Of a stretch of 64,000 bases of DNA, positions 48,456 to 57,463 are shown one piece after another. The number at the start of each line of letters is the position of its first letter. The stretch's first letter is position 1. Under the pieces are notes generated by a model, which saw only the letters and a list, made by a program, of their open reading frames with translations, was not told the DNA's origin and did not search any database. The position numbers were made by a program, and so were the translations under genes. The stretch covers positions 143,460 through 207,459 of the forward strand of contig JACOQA010000003.1 in the NCBI GenBank assembly GCA_014297435.1, given 5' to 3'. The DNA comes from Candidatus Nanohaloarchaea archaeon. Its GTDB lineage: Archaea > Nanohalarchaeota > Nanosalinia > Nanosalinales > Nanosalinaceae.

Positions 48456-50060
48456 ATGACGTCAAAACCGGATAAGATCGAAGTTCTCGACAGAACTGTA
48501 GTTCTTCTCGGAATAGTCTACCTGTTCGTCGCGTTTGGCACGCATGGAACAGCTTTCCTACCGGACATTTCTCACGGACTCGACCTGGATTTTGACGATG
48601 ACAATCTTTCCACCACCTCAGAGTTACTGGACTACTCGACCGACCCGTTCAACCCGGATACCGACTCTGACGGATTGATTGACGGTAGAGAAGTATCTAT
48701 CGGAACATCACCCACAAACAACGATACTGACAACGACAGTTTAACTGATTTTAAGGAAACTAAGATTTCGTCTTCACCACTAGAGAAAGATACGGACAAG
48801 GACGGAGTAAACGATGGAAAGGAAGTGAAGATAGGAACAACTCCTTCGAAAAAAGATTCGGATTCTGACGGTTTAGACGATGGCGAGGAGCTGGAGACCG
48901 GCACAGACCCATTAAACGAGGATACAGATAGAGATAACCTGACAGACAGCAGAGAGTTAGAACTGGGCATAAACCCTAAACGAAAAGATACTGATAACGA
49001 TGGTCTAGAAGATGGCGAGGAAATTAAGAGAGGCACTGAACCTGCAAAAACTGATACAGACAATGATGGAGTTGAAGACGGTAAAGAGGTTGAGAAAGGT
49101 CTAGATCCGAAAGATGACGATACTGATTCTGACGGGCTTGAAGATGGACAAGAAATAGAAGAAGGAACCGACCCTTTAGATCCTGACAGCGATTCGGACG
49201 GCTTGGAGGATGGAGAAGAAATGGAAGTAGGAACAGATCCTTTGAAATCCGATACCGATGAGGATTTGCTTGATGATGGTAGAGAAACCGAGCTAGCTAC
49301 AGATCCTTTGAACCCTGATACGGACGGCGACAAACTTATCGATGGAGTTGAAAAAAGGATAGAGACTTCTCCTCTGATCAGCGATACCGACGAGGACAAG
49401 ATACCGGATGGCGCAGAACTTTCAGAATCGGCTCCTTACCCTGACGCGGATCCTCAGAAACATGACATCTATGTTGAAGTTGATTGGATGGAGGGCTGTG
49501 ATCCTGAGGATTACGGTCTTGATGAACTGAAAGAAGTGTTCGAAAAGAGAGGTTATAAACTGCATATCGTTGAAAGCAACGAGCTTGCTGCCAGAGACCG
49601 GATCGACCCTGAAACCATCAAAGAGATCGCAAGAGACAATTTCGATAATAATAACAAAGGATATCACTATGCTATAGCCTCCAGAGATGTTTACAGCGAT
49701 GGAGATTCAGTTGGAGGAGTAGCGCTCTATGATAGACCTTACTTCGCGTTCGAGCCCTGTGGAAGCGAATACAGCCAGGATGATTGGGTTGAAAAATCGG
49801 GAAGAAGCACTTTTGCACATGAACTGGGACACTCCCTCGGTCTAGGTTCAGGAGTCTTCGAGGGCATTGATTCGGAAAAGATTTCTTTCGACAGCTACAG
49901 AAGTGTGATGAACTACAACGCACCCTTCGATTACGTGGAGTTCAGTCCTGGCGAACCGTTCGATGACTGGCAGAAACTGGAAGATGAGATGGTCATACCG
50001 CCTATAATCAATCTTGACTATAAAGTTGACAGTCAGAGAGTGCTTAGAGAATATGAATAA
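48456..50060 (+). CDS. Membrane-anchored calcium-repeat (TSP3-like) metalloprotease
   Basis: 534 residues from ATG 48456 (TTG 48441 is in frame). One N-terminal membrane segment (VVLLGIVYLFVAFGTHGTAF) anchors it; then twelve 22-residue repeats of the type DxDxDGxxDGxEx-x-GTDPL (about 60-325), which bind Ca2+ in thrombospondin type 3 and similar proteins; then a protease domain with FAHELGHSLGLGSGVF (H455, H459) and a Met-turn-like RSVMNYN. The third metzincin ligand expected six residues after H459 (HExxHxxGxxH/D) is Ser, which is odd. The repeats would form a stiff calcium-dependent stalk holding the protease away from the cell. Confidence 0.85.
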   Translation: MTSKPDKIEVLDRTVVLLGIVYLFVAFGTHGTAFLPDISHGLDLDFDDDNLSTTSELLDYSTDPFNPDTDSDGLIDGREVSIGTSPTNNDTDNDSLTDFKETKISSSPLEKDTDKDGVNDGKEVKIGTTPSKKDSDSDGLDDGEELETGTDPLNEDTDRDNLTDSRELELGINPKRKDTDNDGLEDGEEIKRGTEPAKTDTDNDGVEDGKEVEKGLDPKDDDTDSDGLEDGQEIEEGTDPLDPDSDSDGLEDGEEMEVGTDPLKSDTDEDLLDDGRETELATDPLNPDTDGDKLIDGVEKRIETSPLISDTDEDKIPDGAELSESAPYPDADPQKHDIYVEVDWMEGCDPEDYGLDELKEVFEKRGYKLHIVESNELAARDRIDPETIKEIARDNFDNNNKGYHYAIASRDVYSDGDSVGGVALYDRPYFAFEPCGSEYSQDDWVEKSGRSTFAHELGHSLGLGSGVFEGIDSEKISFDSYRSVMNYNAPFDYVEFSPGEPFDDWQKLEDEMVIPPIINLDYKVDSQRVLREYE

Positions 50061-50076
50061 AGAAGGGAAAGAAAGG

Positions 50077-50937
50077 TTAGCCGAAGATTCCGTTCAGAAG
50101 GTTCTGGACGAATCCTGGTCTGTTTGAGTTACTGTTTCCTGAAGGTCCTTTAGATCCTGTTTCCGCTTCAACCTCAACTTCTGTTCTGTTAACTTCGACT
50201 TCTGCTTCAACATCTGTGTCGTTTCCTTCACGTTCGATCTCTACATCAGCTCTTCCATTATTGCTTGAATTCCTTACTTCTCTAGCTCTATCACTGGCCT
50301 GTTCTGGAAGCTCTTCTCTTTCCCCATTTTCTGAGCGGAGCTCTCTAAGTTCTTCCTGAAGATCTCTAACTTTTTCTTCAAGTTCCTGAATTCTTTCTCT
50401 TGCTTCCTCCATGTTCTCTACTTCTTCCGTTTCTGTCTCGTTTGTTTCTCTTTCTGATTCGATCTCTTCTTCAAGCCGGAAAACTTCCCCGGATGATCCG
50501 TCAACTCTTACTTCGGCTTCTGCATCCATGCCGGAGATCATAAACTCGAACTTGTAGTAACCTTCTTCCTCCGTTGAAGATTCTTCAAGTTCCCATCTGT
50601 CACTTGAAAGAGCATCTGTCGCTTTCTGGAGTGCGTCTTCTTCGCTGACAGTTATCTCTGTGCTGTTGTCTGTGTCTCTCTCTATTTCGCGTTCTCCTTC
50701 CGTCTCTTCTTCATCTCTTTCGCGTTCTCGCTCTCTTTCTTCATTTTCTTCTGTATCTTCTATCTCGTTCTCTTCATCCTCGGTCTCTTCCTCTTCTTCA
50801 TCTTCTGTCTCATCATCTGAATCGTCCTCAGGCTCATCAATTGTCTGGTTATCAGGACCTGAGTCCTGAGCCATTGTCGGCGCGACCGCTAGCATTAAAG
50901 CCAACGCGAGCACCAAAGTCTTGGTTGTTGATTTCAT
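50077..50937 (-). CDS. Secreted very acidic PepSY-domain protein
   Basis: 286 residues. Signal peptide LVLALALMLAVAPTMAQ with cleavage after AQ, an Asp/Glu-rich stretch with Arg-Glu repeats (about 35-85), a PepSY domain (TVSEEDALQKATDALSS, YYKFEFMISGMDAEAEV, VDGSSGEVFRLEEE), a coiled coil (EARERIQELEEKVRDLQEEL) and a Gly/Asn-rich end. PepSY domains inhibit proteases or bind cell-surface partners. It lies downstream of the RND-NEW3 operon on the same strand and beside the protease gene. Confidence 0.8.
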   Translation of the reverse strand: MKSTTKTLVLALALMLAVAPTMAQDSGPDNQTIDEPEDDSDDETEDEEEEETEDEENEIEDTEENEERERERERDEEETEGEREIERDTDNSTEITVSEEDALQKATDALSSDRWELEESSTEEEGYYKFEFMISGMDAEAEVRVDGSSGEVFRLEEEIESERETNETETEEVENMEEARERIQELEEKVRDLQEELRELRSENGEREELPEQASDRAREVRNSSNNGRADVEIEREGNDTDVEAEVEVNRTEVEVEAETGSKGPSGNSNSNRPGFVQNLLNGIFG

Positions 50938-50981
50938 TGTAAGAAAGAAATGGGCAGAGTTAGTTGAAAAAATAAAAGGTA

Positions 50982-52196
50982 TCAGGAGATAAGTCCCCTG
51001 ATTCTATCCCTGAAATAAAAACCAGCTCCAACAACAACTAAAACTACTACGGCAGGTATCAAAGGTGTTGAAGAATCGTTGGATTCACTTTTAGAGACAG
51101 TGCTTTTTACTGTCGTGTCTTCTACGTAGACCTGTGTGTCTTTAACACCTCTGATCTCGAAGTCAAGAAGGTAGTCCTTAGCTACTGCACCGGTTTCCGT
51201 CTCTACTTCGAATACAGCTGTTCCGGTCTGATTAGGCTCCAATGTTCCGATGTACTTGCTTGATGAACTGTAGCTGAAAGGTAGGTCAGCCGAGTCAAGA
51301 ACTCTAATTCTCGTGGAGGAAGATTTCTCCGACCCTATATTCCTCAACTCTATCTTGAGCTGCTCTGTGCTGCCTGTTTTCAACTTGCTCTCGACGTTGA
51401 CTACTTCGAACCTTGGTTTCCCTGCCAGGTTGAAACCAAATTCAGTTTCTTCAGTAATCCTGGATGTTGACTGACTGCTATCTGTCGAATAAGCGATGTC
51501 TGTAGGGATCTGGATGCCTCCTACTTCAGCGCCCGGTTTTACATCGAAGTTGAAGCTTGCAGGTTTGACCTGTCCTGGCTGGATGTTGCCCAGTGCCTGT
51601 CTTGTTGAGAAGCTTGAGGTCTGTTCGAAGCCTTCCGGCAGATCAATGTTCAAAACCACGTTTTCAGCGGTTTTCTCCCCATTGTTTACGACCTCGAGAG
51701 TCATTTTTGCGTCTTCCGTGTCCGGTGTAAGCGTTGATGGAGAGGTCTTGAGGTTTGCCAGGTTCAACTCGATGTTTTGACTCTGGATCTGTACAGGGAC
51801 TTCTCTCGTTATTGATACGTCTCCCTGAGTTATCTTCAGTTTCAGATCGTTCATCCCGTCAGGTGCGTTATCAGCGACCAATAGTTCGGTTGAGATCTGG
51901 TACTCCTGTCCTGGAACTATGTTCCCTAGGGAGTGGTTTCGCTTCCTATCCGGCTTTAGTTCGAACGGGAAGGAGTCCACGATCTGTACTTTGACGTCTT
52001 TGGCTTCCGTGTTACCAGTGTTCCTTATTTTGAGGTTTATCTCTGCGTCTTCACCTGACTGAACAGGAACAGGATCCGTGTTAATTATTGATGGTTGTAT
52101 CTGTGTTGATGCTCTGTCGGATGTCGTTGTTTGCGCGGCGGCTCCTCCGACAAGAAGCAGTACCGCTGCCAGAATTGTGATTGTTTTCGTTTTCAT
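50982..52196 (-). CDS. Secreted NEW3/CARDB-repeat membrane-anchored protein
   Basis: 404 residues. Signal peptide TITILAAVLLLVGGAAAQ, three to four beta-sandwich repeats with the pattern AEINLKIRNTGNTEAKDVKV, MTLEVVNNGEKTAENVVLNI and QLKIELRNIGSEKSSSTRIR, and one C-terminal membrane helix (IPAVVVLVVVGAGFYF) with a short cytoplasmic tail. This is the COG1361/NEW3 surface-protein plan often found beside RND transporters in archaea. ATGA overlap with the second RND half, so it is made with it and may act as its external adaptor. Confidence 0.85.
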   Translation of the reverse strand: MKTKTITILAAVLLLVGGAAAQTTTSDRASTQIQPSIINTDPVPVQSGEDAEINLKIRNTGNTEAKDVKVQIVDSFPFELKPDRKRNHSLGNIVPGQEYQISTELLVADNAPDGMNDLKLKITQGDVSITREVPVQIQSQNIELNLANLKTSPSTLTPDTEDAKMTLEVVNNGEKTAENVVLNIDLPEGFEQTSSFSTRQALGNIQPGQVKPASFNFDVKPGAEVGGIQIPTDIAYSTDSSQSTSRITEETEFGFNLAGKPRFEVVNVESKLKTGSTEQLKIELRNIGSEKSSSTRIRVLDSADLPFSYSSSSKYIGTLEPNQTGTAVFEVETETGAVAKDYLLDFEIRGVKDTQVYVEDTTVKSTVSKSESNDSSTPLIPAVVVLVVVGAGFYFRDRIRGLIS

Positions 52197-53383
52197 TCTT
52201 GTGTTTCACCTTTAGCATTAATTTTGGACTTAAGTTTGGATAGAGTAAAGTTTTCAGTTCCGAAAGTGAAGTAGCGATCCCATATAACTAAGGCTGGAGG
52301 GATTACCGTAAATGCTGAGATGTAAGCCATTGTAGTTGTAAGTGTGAGCAGTGTGCCAAGATCTGAGAGGAACGTCACCCTTCCCACATTTAGTGAAAGG
52401 AATCCTATGTTTGCTGCAACTAAACCAACCGTCATAGGTGTTATAACACCTTTTATGGTTTCTTCCATCGATTTTTCGATTTCAAACGATTCTCTTTCCT
52501 CTATGTATCTTGCGATCGGCTGTATACCGAAGTCTATCGCCACACCGATACCCATAGTCAAAGCGCCTGAAGTAGCAGGACTCATGTTCAGACCTAGGTA
52601 GCCGAAGATTCCGAAACCGGTTGCAATACCGAAAATAAGGGTTAGCAGAGAGGTCATTCCGTAGAATATAGACCTGAAGAGAATTATAACAACCGCTATC
52701 ACTCCTAGGACTGCCACTATACCTGTTATTTGCATAGTCTGCTGCGTCTGGTTCTGGAAAGCTTGGTCGATGTAAGGTTGACCGGTATACGTTATTTCTA
52801 GACCTGCCGGCTTATCATGAACCCTTACTGTCTGCCTAATCATGTTAGCTACCTCGGTTTTTTCTCCGTTCGACAGCTCGTACGTGTTGATTTCTATTTT
52901 TCCGGCAGAGTAGTCCTCAGTTATATATTGACCCCATCTCTGCGATCCCAGTTGCTGGAAAAGTTCACGTGAATCGGAGATACCTGAAGGAATATCTTTA
53001 AACAGATCCGACGGGCTCGAAACTGTCTGAATCTCATCTACCATACTTAGATCGTTCGATACTGACTGGAAAAATCTTAATGCTTCTGGATCCCTTAGGT
53101 CCCTTACTTCAGTGGAGTTGGCACTTGAGGGACTTGTTTCAGCGAGCACAGTATATCTTGTGCCAGAGCTACTGGAGAACTCGGCTCCAATTCTGTCATA
53201 AGCTGCCATAACCGGGATTGAATCAGGTAAAATATCTTCCTGGCTCATCTCCTCTGTCTGAACCATGGAGGCGCCGGAGGCTAGCAAGAAAGCAGCTATA
53301 AGTGCTACTGTCAAGACTTTTACCGGGTTATCCTCTAAGAGGTTTGCGTAGCTTTCGAGCGCGGATTCAACTTTTCCATTCAT
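52193..53383 (-). CDS. RND/MMPL transporter, second half
   Basis: 396 residues: one N-terminal membrane helix (VLTVALIAAFLLASGASMV), an extracellular domain (about 45-215), then five helices starting QITGIVAVLGVIAVVIILF. The TM4 motif GIGVAIDFGIQPIARYIEE corresponds to the proton-relay helix of RND proteins. It has exactly half of the usual 12-helix RND protein. ATGA-type overlaps on both sides place it between the first half and the NEW3 protein. Confidence 0.88.
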   Translation of the reverse strand: MNGKVESALESYANLLEDNPVKVLTVALIAAFLLASGASMVQTEEMSQEDILPDSIPVMAAYDRIGAEFSSSSGTRYTVLAETSPSSANSTEVRDLRDPEALRFFQSVSNDLSMVDEIQTVSSPSDLFKDIPSGISDSRELFQQLGSQRWGQYITEDYSAGKIEINTYELSNGEKTEVANMIRQTVRVHDKPAGLEITYTGQPYIDQAFQNQTQQTMQITGIVAVLGVIAVVIILFRSIFYGMTSLLTLIFGIATGFGIFGYLGLNMSPATSGALTMGIGVAIDFGIQPIARYIEERESFEIEKSMEETIKGVITPMTVGLVAANIGFLSLNVGRVTFLSDLGTLLTLTTTMAYISAFTVIPPALVIWDRYFTFGTENFTLSKLKSKINAKGETQE

Positions 53384-54483
53384 TCCTTATCACCCTTCCA
53401 TCTCTCGTATTTTACGATTAGAGCCGGCGTTAGTAGAAGTGCTGCAGCCAAAGTCAACGCCTCTCCCAATGCAAGCGTTAAACCTAGATCCTGCATAAAT
53501 GAGATTGATGCGAGCAGCAGCGCCAGAAAGCCAACCAGATCAGTCATTGAGGATCCGAGAATTGCTCTTCCGGTATTAGGAACTGCTGTCATAATTCCTT
53601 CTTCTACGCCGTTTTCCTCTGTTTCCTCTACTATTCTTTCTGCGATAAATGATCCGTATTCGACGCCTAGACCTAGTAGCATGGATCCTATAGCGATGGT
53701 TGCTATGGTCATCGGGATGCCTAGGAGACCCATGGCGCCCATCGCCCAGAGAAGACCGATAAATAATGGGGCGAATGTTGCTGTTCCGTAAACAATACCT
53801 CTTACAGCCATGAGAAGAATCCATATCAGTAGTGAGGCGAGTGCGATTATCGTAACAGTATCAGATATTAGTACATCGGAAAGAGTACTTCTCATTACAG
53901 GAACTCCTGTGGTCTGAATATCTATTCCCGGGTACTTCGGCGATTGTTGTATATTTTCCTGTATAATATTTGTGGCGCTCTTTATGTTCTCTTCTGTCAT
54001 GTCGTTTGAGAGCTGTATGTACATAGTTGTCGCCGTGTAATCTCTGTTAGCGAAACTAGCAGAGGATCTTTCGAGAACCTGTTTAACTTCCTCTCCGGAC
54101 GAAGGGTTTTCGTTGAAAAGCATAGCCATCGAATTGACGGAGCTTATCGCAGGTTCATTCTGAAGCTCTTTCTCTAAGAAATTGAGTGTCCGTATCATTC
54201 TCGGATCCCGGACATCCGTTACATAGTTTTCCTCGAGACTTTCCTTGTTGGTCTCAAAAAGAACTATTATAGAGTCAGGGCTACCAAAATTGGATTCGAC
54301 TTTGTCTTGTGCCTCTATTGCAGGTATGTCATCCGGCAGACTTGACTGGAAGTCTGTCTGTAGCTGTATCTGTGGAAGACCTGCTGCAAGTACTAGTGTA
54401 AGCATGCCGCAGAACGCGATAATCTTGTTCGTATGTTCTAGGTGTGCTTCCGCCAGCATTTCTAGAGGCGACTTCATCAACAT
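53380..54483 (-). CDS. RND/MMPL transporter, first half
   Basis: 367 residues with the same plan: helix IIAFCGMLTLVLAAGLPQI, extracellular domain (about 50-205), then five helices from TVTIIALASLLIWILLMAV. TM4 motif MLLGLGVEYGSFIAERIVEE has Glu where MMPL proteins usually have Asp. First gene of the operon 53380-52193-50982. Leaderless: a TATA box lies about 25 bases before ATG 54483, and a perfect 14-bp palindrome abuts the TATA box. Together with the second half it would form one transporter, probably moving lipids or hydrophobic compounds. Confidence 0.88.
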   Translation of the reverse strand: MLMKSPLEMLAEAHLEHTNKIIAFCGMLTLVLAAGLPQIQLQTDFQSSLPDDIPAIEAQDKVESNFGSPDSIIVLFETNKESLEENYVTDVRDPRMIRTLNFLEKELQNEPAISSVNSMAMLFNENPSSGEEVKQVLERSSASFANRDYTATTMYIQLSNDMTEENIKSATNIIQENIQQSPKYPGIDIQTTGVPVMRSTLSDVLISDTVTIIALASLLIWILLMAVRGIVYGTATFAPLFIGLLWAMGAMGLLGIPMTIATIAIGSMLLGLGVEYGSFIAERIVEETEENGVEEGIMTAVPNTGRAILGSSMTDLVGFLALLLASISFMQDLGLTLALGEALTLAAALLLTPALIVKYERWKGDKE

Positions 54484-54505
54484 TAAGTTATTCTGTAGCC
54501 CAACC

Positions 54506-54513
54506 TTATAAAT
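54506..54513 (-). promoter_or_regulatory. TATA box of RND operon
   Basis: Minus-strand ATTTATAAGG centred about 26 bases before ATG 54483, predicting a leaderless mRNA. Confidence 0.65.
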
Positions 54514-54515
54514 CC

Positions 54516-54529
54516 TGAACGATCGTTCA
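54516..54529. promoter_or_regulatory. Perfect 14-bp palindrome, TetR operator candidate
   Basis: TGAACGATCGTTCA directly upstream of the RND operon TATA box, where TFB would bind. A related element (TGAACACGCATTCA) lies at 57442-57455 in front of the TetR gene. Binding here would block preinitiation complex formation. Confidence 0.65.
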
Positions 54530-54569
54530 GCATCCCAAGTTTCTTACACATCCAATATTAGTAAGTCGT

Positions 54570-55568
54570 GTGAACCGGCAAAGAAATTTCCTAATACTAC
54601 TCATTGGGATATCATTTCTGTTAATCGGAATGATGCTTGCACCTTATGCAGCCTATATTCTGATGGGTCTTCTGCTAGCCTATGTCGGAATGCCGCTTCA
54701 CAAGAAACTTACAAAACATATTTCAGGAGGATTTTCAGCAGGCGCCATAATTATACTAACTGTTCTGGCAGCAGTTATACCTGTCGGATTGATGGCAGGA
54801 AAAGTAGTTACAGATGCACAGGATGTTCTTGAAGACTCCCAAAACCTAGGGATTGACTTTGATCCTATAGAAAGAGAACTAGAGAGTTTAACGGGTAGAG
54901 ACTACGAGATAGATGACGGTGTTGAAAGGATTACCCAAAGAGCCACCTCCTGGATAACAGGAAGCCTATCAGGCATAATAGGCTTTGCCTCAGGCTTAGC
55001 TATAGGATTAACTATGATGTTTTTCTCCATGTTCTACGGTCTGAAAGACGGAAAGAGAGTGAAGTCGTGGACCAAGAGTCTCGACATAATGCCTCAGGAC
55101 ATACAGGAAGAGCTATACAGGAAAACAGGTAGAACCACGATGGCAGTGGTGAAGGGTCACGTCATTGTGGCAATAGCACAAGGCATAATAACCGGTATAG
55201 GCCTTTGGTTGGCTGGAGTACCTAACATCGGCTTCTGGACTCTTGCCATGATATTCCTTGGGTTCATACCTCTAGTAGGCACCATGTTGGTCTGGGTGCC
55301 AGCCTCTGCATGGCTGGTACTTACCGCTCAGATACCTCAGGCAGCCTTCCTCGTAGCATGGGGGCTAATAGTTGTGGGCGCCGTGGATAACGTCTTGAGA
55401 CCTTACCTGGTTGACGAAGAAGTCAATGTGCATCCGATATATGTTTTGTTCGGAGTTATTGGTGGAATCAGTGCTTTCGGAATCATAGGTCTTTTCCTAG
55501 GACCTGTAATTTTCGGGGTTTCGAAGAACCTCCTACAAGTCTATGCTGAGAAATACGACGCCCTCTGA
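54570..55568 (+). CDS. AI-2E/PerM family permease
   Basis: 332 residues, seven to eight membrane helices. FLILLIGISFLLIGMMLAPY at the start, an extracellular loop (about 85-125), then IIGFASGLAIGLTMMFFSMF, GHVIVAIAQGIITGIGLWL and GFIPLVGTMLVWVPASAWL, the conserved block of the family, and VDNVLRPYLV. Known members export autoinducer-2, or act as Na+/H+ antiporters in halophiles. GTG start at 54570. Divergent from the RND operon, so the palindrome between them may affect it too. Confidence 0.88.
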   Translation: MNRQRNFLILLIGISFLLIGMMLAPYAAYILMGLLLAYVGMPLHKKLTKHISGGFSAGAIIILTVLAAVIPVGLMAGKVVTDAQDVLEDSQNLGIDFDPIERELESLTGRDYEIDDGVERITQRATSWITGSLSGIIGFASGLAIGLTMMFFSMFYGLKDGKRVKSWTKSLDIMPQDIQEELYRKTGRTTMAVVKGHVIVAIAQGIITGIGLWLAGVPNIGFWTLAMIFLGFIPLVGTMLVWVPASAWLVLTAQIPQAAFLVAWGLIVVGAVDNVLRPYLVDEEVNVHPIYVLFGVIGGISAFGIIGLFLGPVIFGVSKNLLQVYAEKYDAL

Positions 55569-55611
55569 AGTTTTTAAACTGGGAATTTAAACAGGTAGAC
55601 AGGTTATAGTC

Positions 55612-56289
55612 GTGGAGAGAACGATCGAAGTTAAACAGCTTGAGAAAAGCTTCGGGGAGAAAAAAGCACTTACAGACATATCTTTTAACGTAGATGAAGC
55701 TGAGATAGTAGGTTTTCTCGGTCCAAACGGAGCCGGAAAGTCCACCACAATACAGATACTTACAGGGCAGATAGGAAGAGACTCAGGAGAAGTAAAAGTC
55801 CTGAATCTAGACCCTGAAAAGGAATCAGTTAATCTACGTGAAAAAATCGGCATTTTGCCGGAAAGAGAGGACCCTCCAAGCTTCTTGACAGGAAACGAGT
55901 ACCTAGACTTCGTCTCTGATATAAGAGAAGAGGAGATAGATAAGGACGAGTGGATTGAAAGACTTAGGATGGAAGGGAAGATGGATCGTCTTACACAAGA
56001 TCTGTCAAAGGGCGAAAGGCAGAAACTCCTGATTGCACAAGCCTTTTTCCACAATCCAGAGATCGTGTTTATCGATGAGCCTATGATCAATCTTGACCCG
56101 GTTATACAGGAAGAGGTCAAGACCATTTTTAAAGAGTTTGATGGAACAGTCTTTCTCTGCACCCACAACGTCGATCTAGCCGGAGAGGTATGCGACACAG
56201 TATACTTCATTGAGGACGGAGAGGTTACCGAGAAGCATGAAAACACGGATGAGTTGAAACAGAAGTTTCTTGATGCCTATGATTACTAA
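55612..56289 (+). CDS. ABC transporter ATP-binding protein
   Basis: 225 residues. Walker A GPNGAGKST (37-45), Q-loop region EKIGILPEREDPPSFL, signature LSKGERQ, Walker B EIVFIDEP and H-switch FLCTHN. The sequence resembles the multidrug/Na+ exporter (CcmA) class. GTG start. Overlaps the permease gene, with which it forms an exporter. Confidence 0.92.
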   Translation: MERTIEVKQLEKSFGEKKALTDISFNVDEAEIVGFLGPNGAGKSTTIQILTGQIGRDSGEVKVLNLDPEKESVNLREKIGILPEREDPPSFLTGNEYLDFVSDIREEEIDKDEWIERLRMEGKMDRLTQDLSKGERQKLLIAQAFFHNPEIVFIDEPMINLDPVIQEEVKTIFKEFDGTVFLCTHNVDLAGEVCDTVYFIEDGEVTEKHENTDELKQKFLDAYDY

Positions 56290-57436
56290 GAAGATGTTGA
56301 AGGAGGAGTGGCGTATGCATTCCAAGCTCTTCTCGGGAAGATCCTTCGCTGCTTTCCCGCTGATAATACTGGCTATATCGTTTTCAGCTTCTTACATACT
56401 AACTAACTTTTCTAGCCTAGGGATAGGAAGCCTAAACTGGTCTATCGGAGTTTTAGGAGTCTTTCTCGGGCTCTCTGTAGTTTCAATAGGTTTCTCATCA
56501 CGTGACGCCTTGAAAAATGTTCTCGGACCCGTGAACTTTCTTGTCTACTCTTCCAGAACTCTTCCGGTGAGCGAAAAACGTTTGCTAGCATCATTTCTGT
56601 TAAAAGATATTATTTACTACTTTTCGCTGTTCCTCGCACCGCTCTCAATAGGACTACTGCTGGGTTCAGGAATTCCCTCTCTCTATGGAGTGTTGCTAAT
56701 GCTTTTAGGTTTCCCTCTAGGTCTGTTCTTGGCAGTCTTGTTTACACGTTTCTCGCTAAAGCTGCCTATACCCGGAACCTCCTACAAGTCAAGAATTAAT
56801 CCGCTGGCGGAGAAGTCGGTTCTAGATGTTTCAAGGTCTTCAGGCGGATTATTGAAAATTGTGTTTTCGCTTGGTGTTTTAACCGGTTTTTACTGGTTTG
56901 TTGTATACTACTTTCCTCTTGCCGGACTCTTCCTGTCAAATCCGGTTTTATCTTTCAGCGTACTAATTGGAACAGTATCTCTTACGGTTTACAACTGGAT
57001 CAACCGTTTCGATTCGACAGAAGACTACATTTACCTGCCTTTGAACTCTCAAGACTTACTGAAAGCCAAGCAGGATACTTTCTTACTTGTCTCAATTCCT
57101 TTGACGACGATTTTCCTTCTTCTGCCTCTTCTTTATCACCCGACTAGTATTGAAATTGTTTTGCTTTCCTTAGCCTCCAGTTTCTGTCTGCAGGTATATA
57201 CTGTTGGAATGGCGTCTTACCTGACCGGCTTGAAGCCTAATTCGAGACTGTTCGACTCCAAGACCTTTGCCAAGTATATTTTGATGAATACGGGGGTCGC
57301 CCTTCCATTACTAGGTCTTTCAGTAGTTTACAGTCAGAGACTTACGTCACTGTTCCTTGTGGGACTTGGAGTTTCGGGTTTACTAGGCGTTTCTCTAGGT
57401 CGTCTGGCGGAGAGAAACCAGGAACGAACTAATTAA
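56279..57436 (+). CDS. ABC transporter permease
   Basis: 385 residues from ATG 56279 (ATG 56273 or TTG 56270 also in frame), overlapping the ATPase gene end. About ten hydrophobic segments, beginning after a basic amphipathic start (ITKKMLKEEWRMHSKLF) with FAAFPLIILAISFSASYIL. No conserved motif beyond the ABC-2-like layout. Downstream is a TetR gene in the same direction, a common exporter-regulator arrangement. Confidence 0.8.
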   Translation: MITKKMLKEEWRMHSKLFSGRSFAAFPLIILAISFSASYILTNFSSLGIGSLNWSIGVLGVFLGLSVVSIGFSSRDALKNVLGPVNFLVYSSRTLPVSEKRLLASFLLKDIIYYFSLFLAPLSIGLLLGSGIPSLYGVLLMLLGFPLGLFLAVLFTRFSLKLPIPGTSYKSRINPLAEKSVLDVSRSSGGLLKIVFSLGVLTGFYWFVVYYFPLAGLFLSNPVLSFSVLIGTVSLTVYNWINRFDSTEDYIYLPLNSQDLLKAKQDTFLLVSIPLTTIFLLLPLLYHPTSIEIVLLSLASSFCLQVYTVGMASYLTGLKPNSRLFDSKTFAKYILMNTGVALPLLGLSVVYSQRLTSLFLVGLGVSGLLGVSLGRLAERNQERTN

Positions 57437-57441
57437 AAATT

Positions 57442-57455
57442 TGAACACGCATTCA
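57442..57455. promoter_or_regulatory. TetR autoregulatory operator candidate
   Basis: TGAACACGCATTCA, sharing TGAAC-N5-TTCA with the palindrome at 54516-54529. It lies between a TATA-like AATTAAAAAT (57431-57440) and the leaderless ATG at 57464, so binding would cover the transcription start. Confidence 0.5.
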
Positions 57456-57463
57456 GTTACTTT

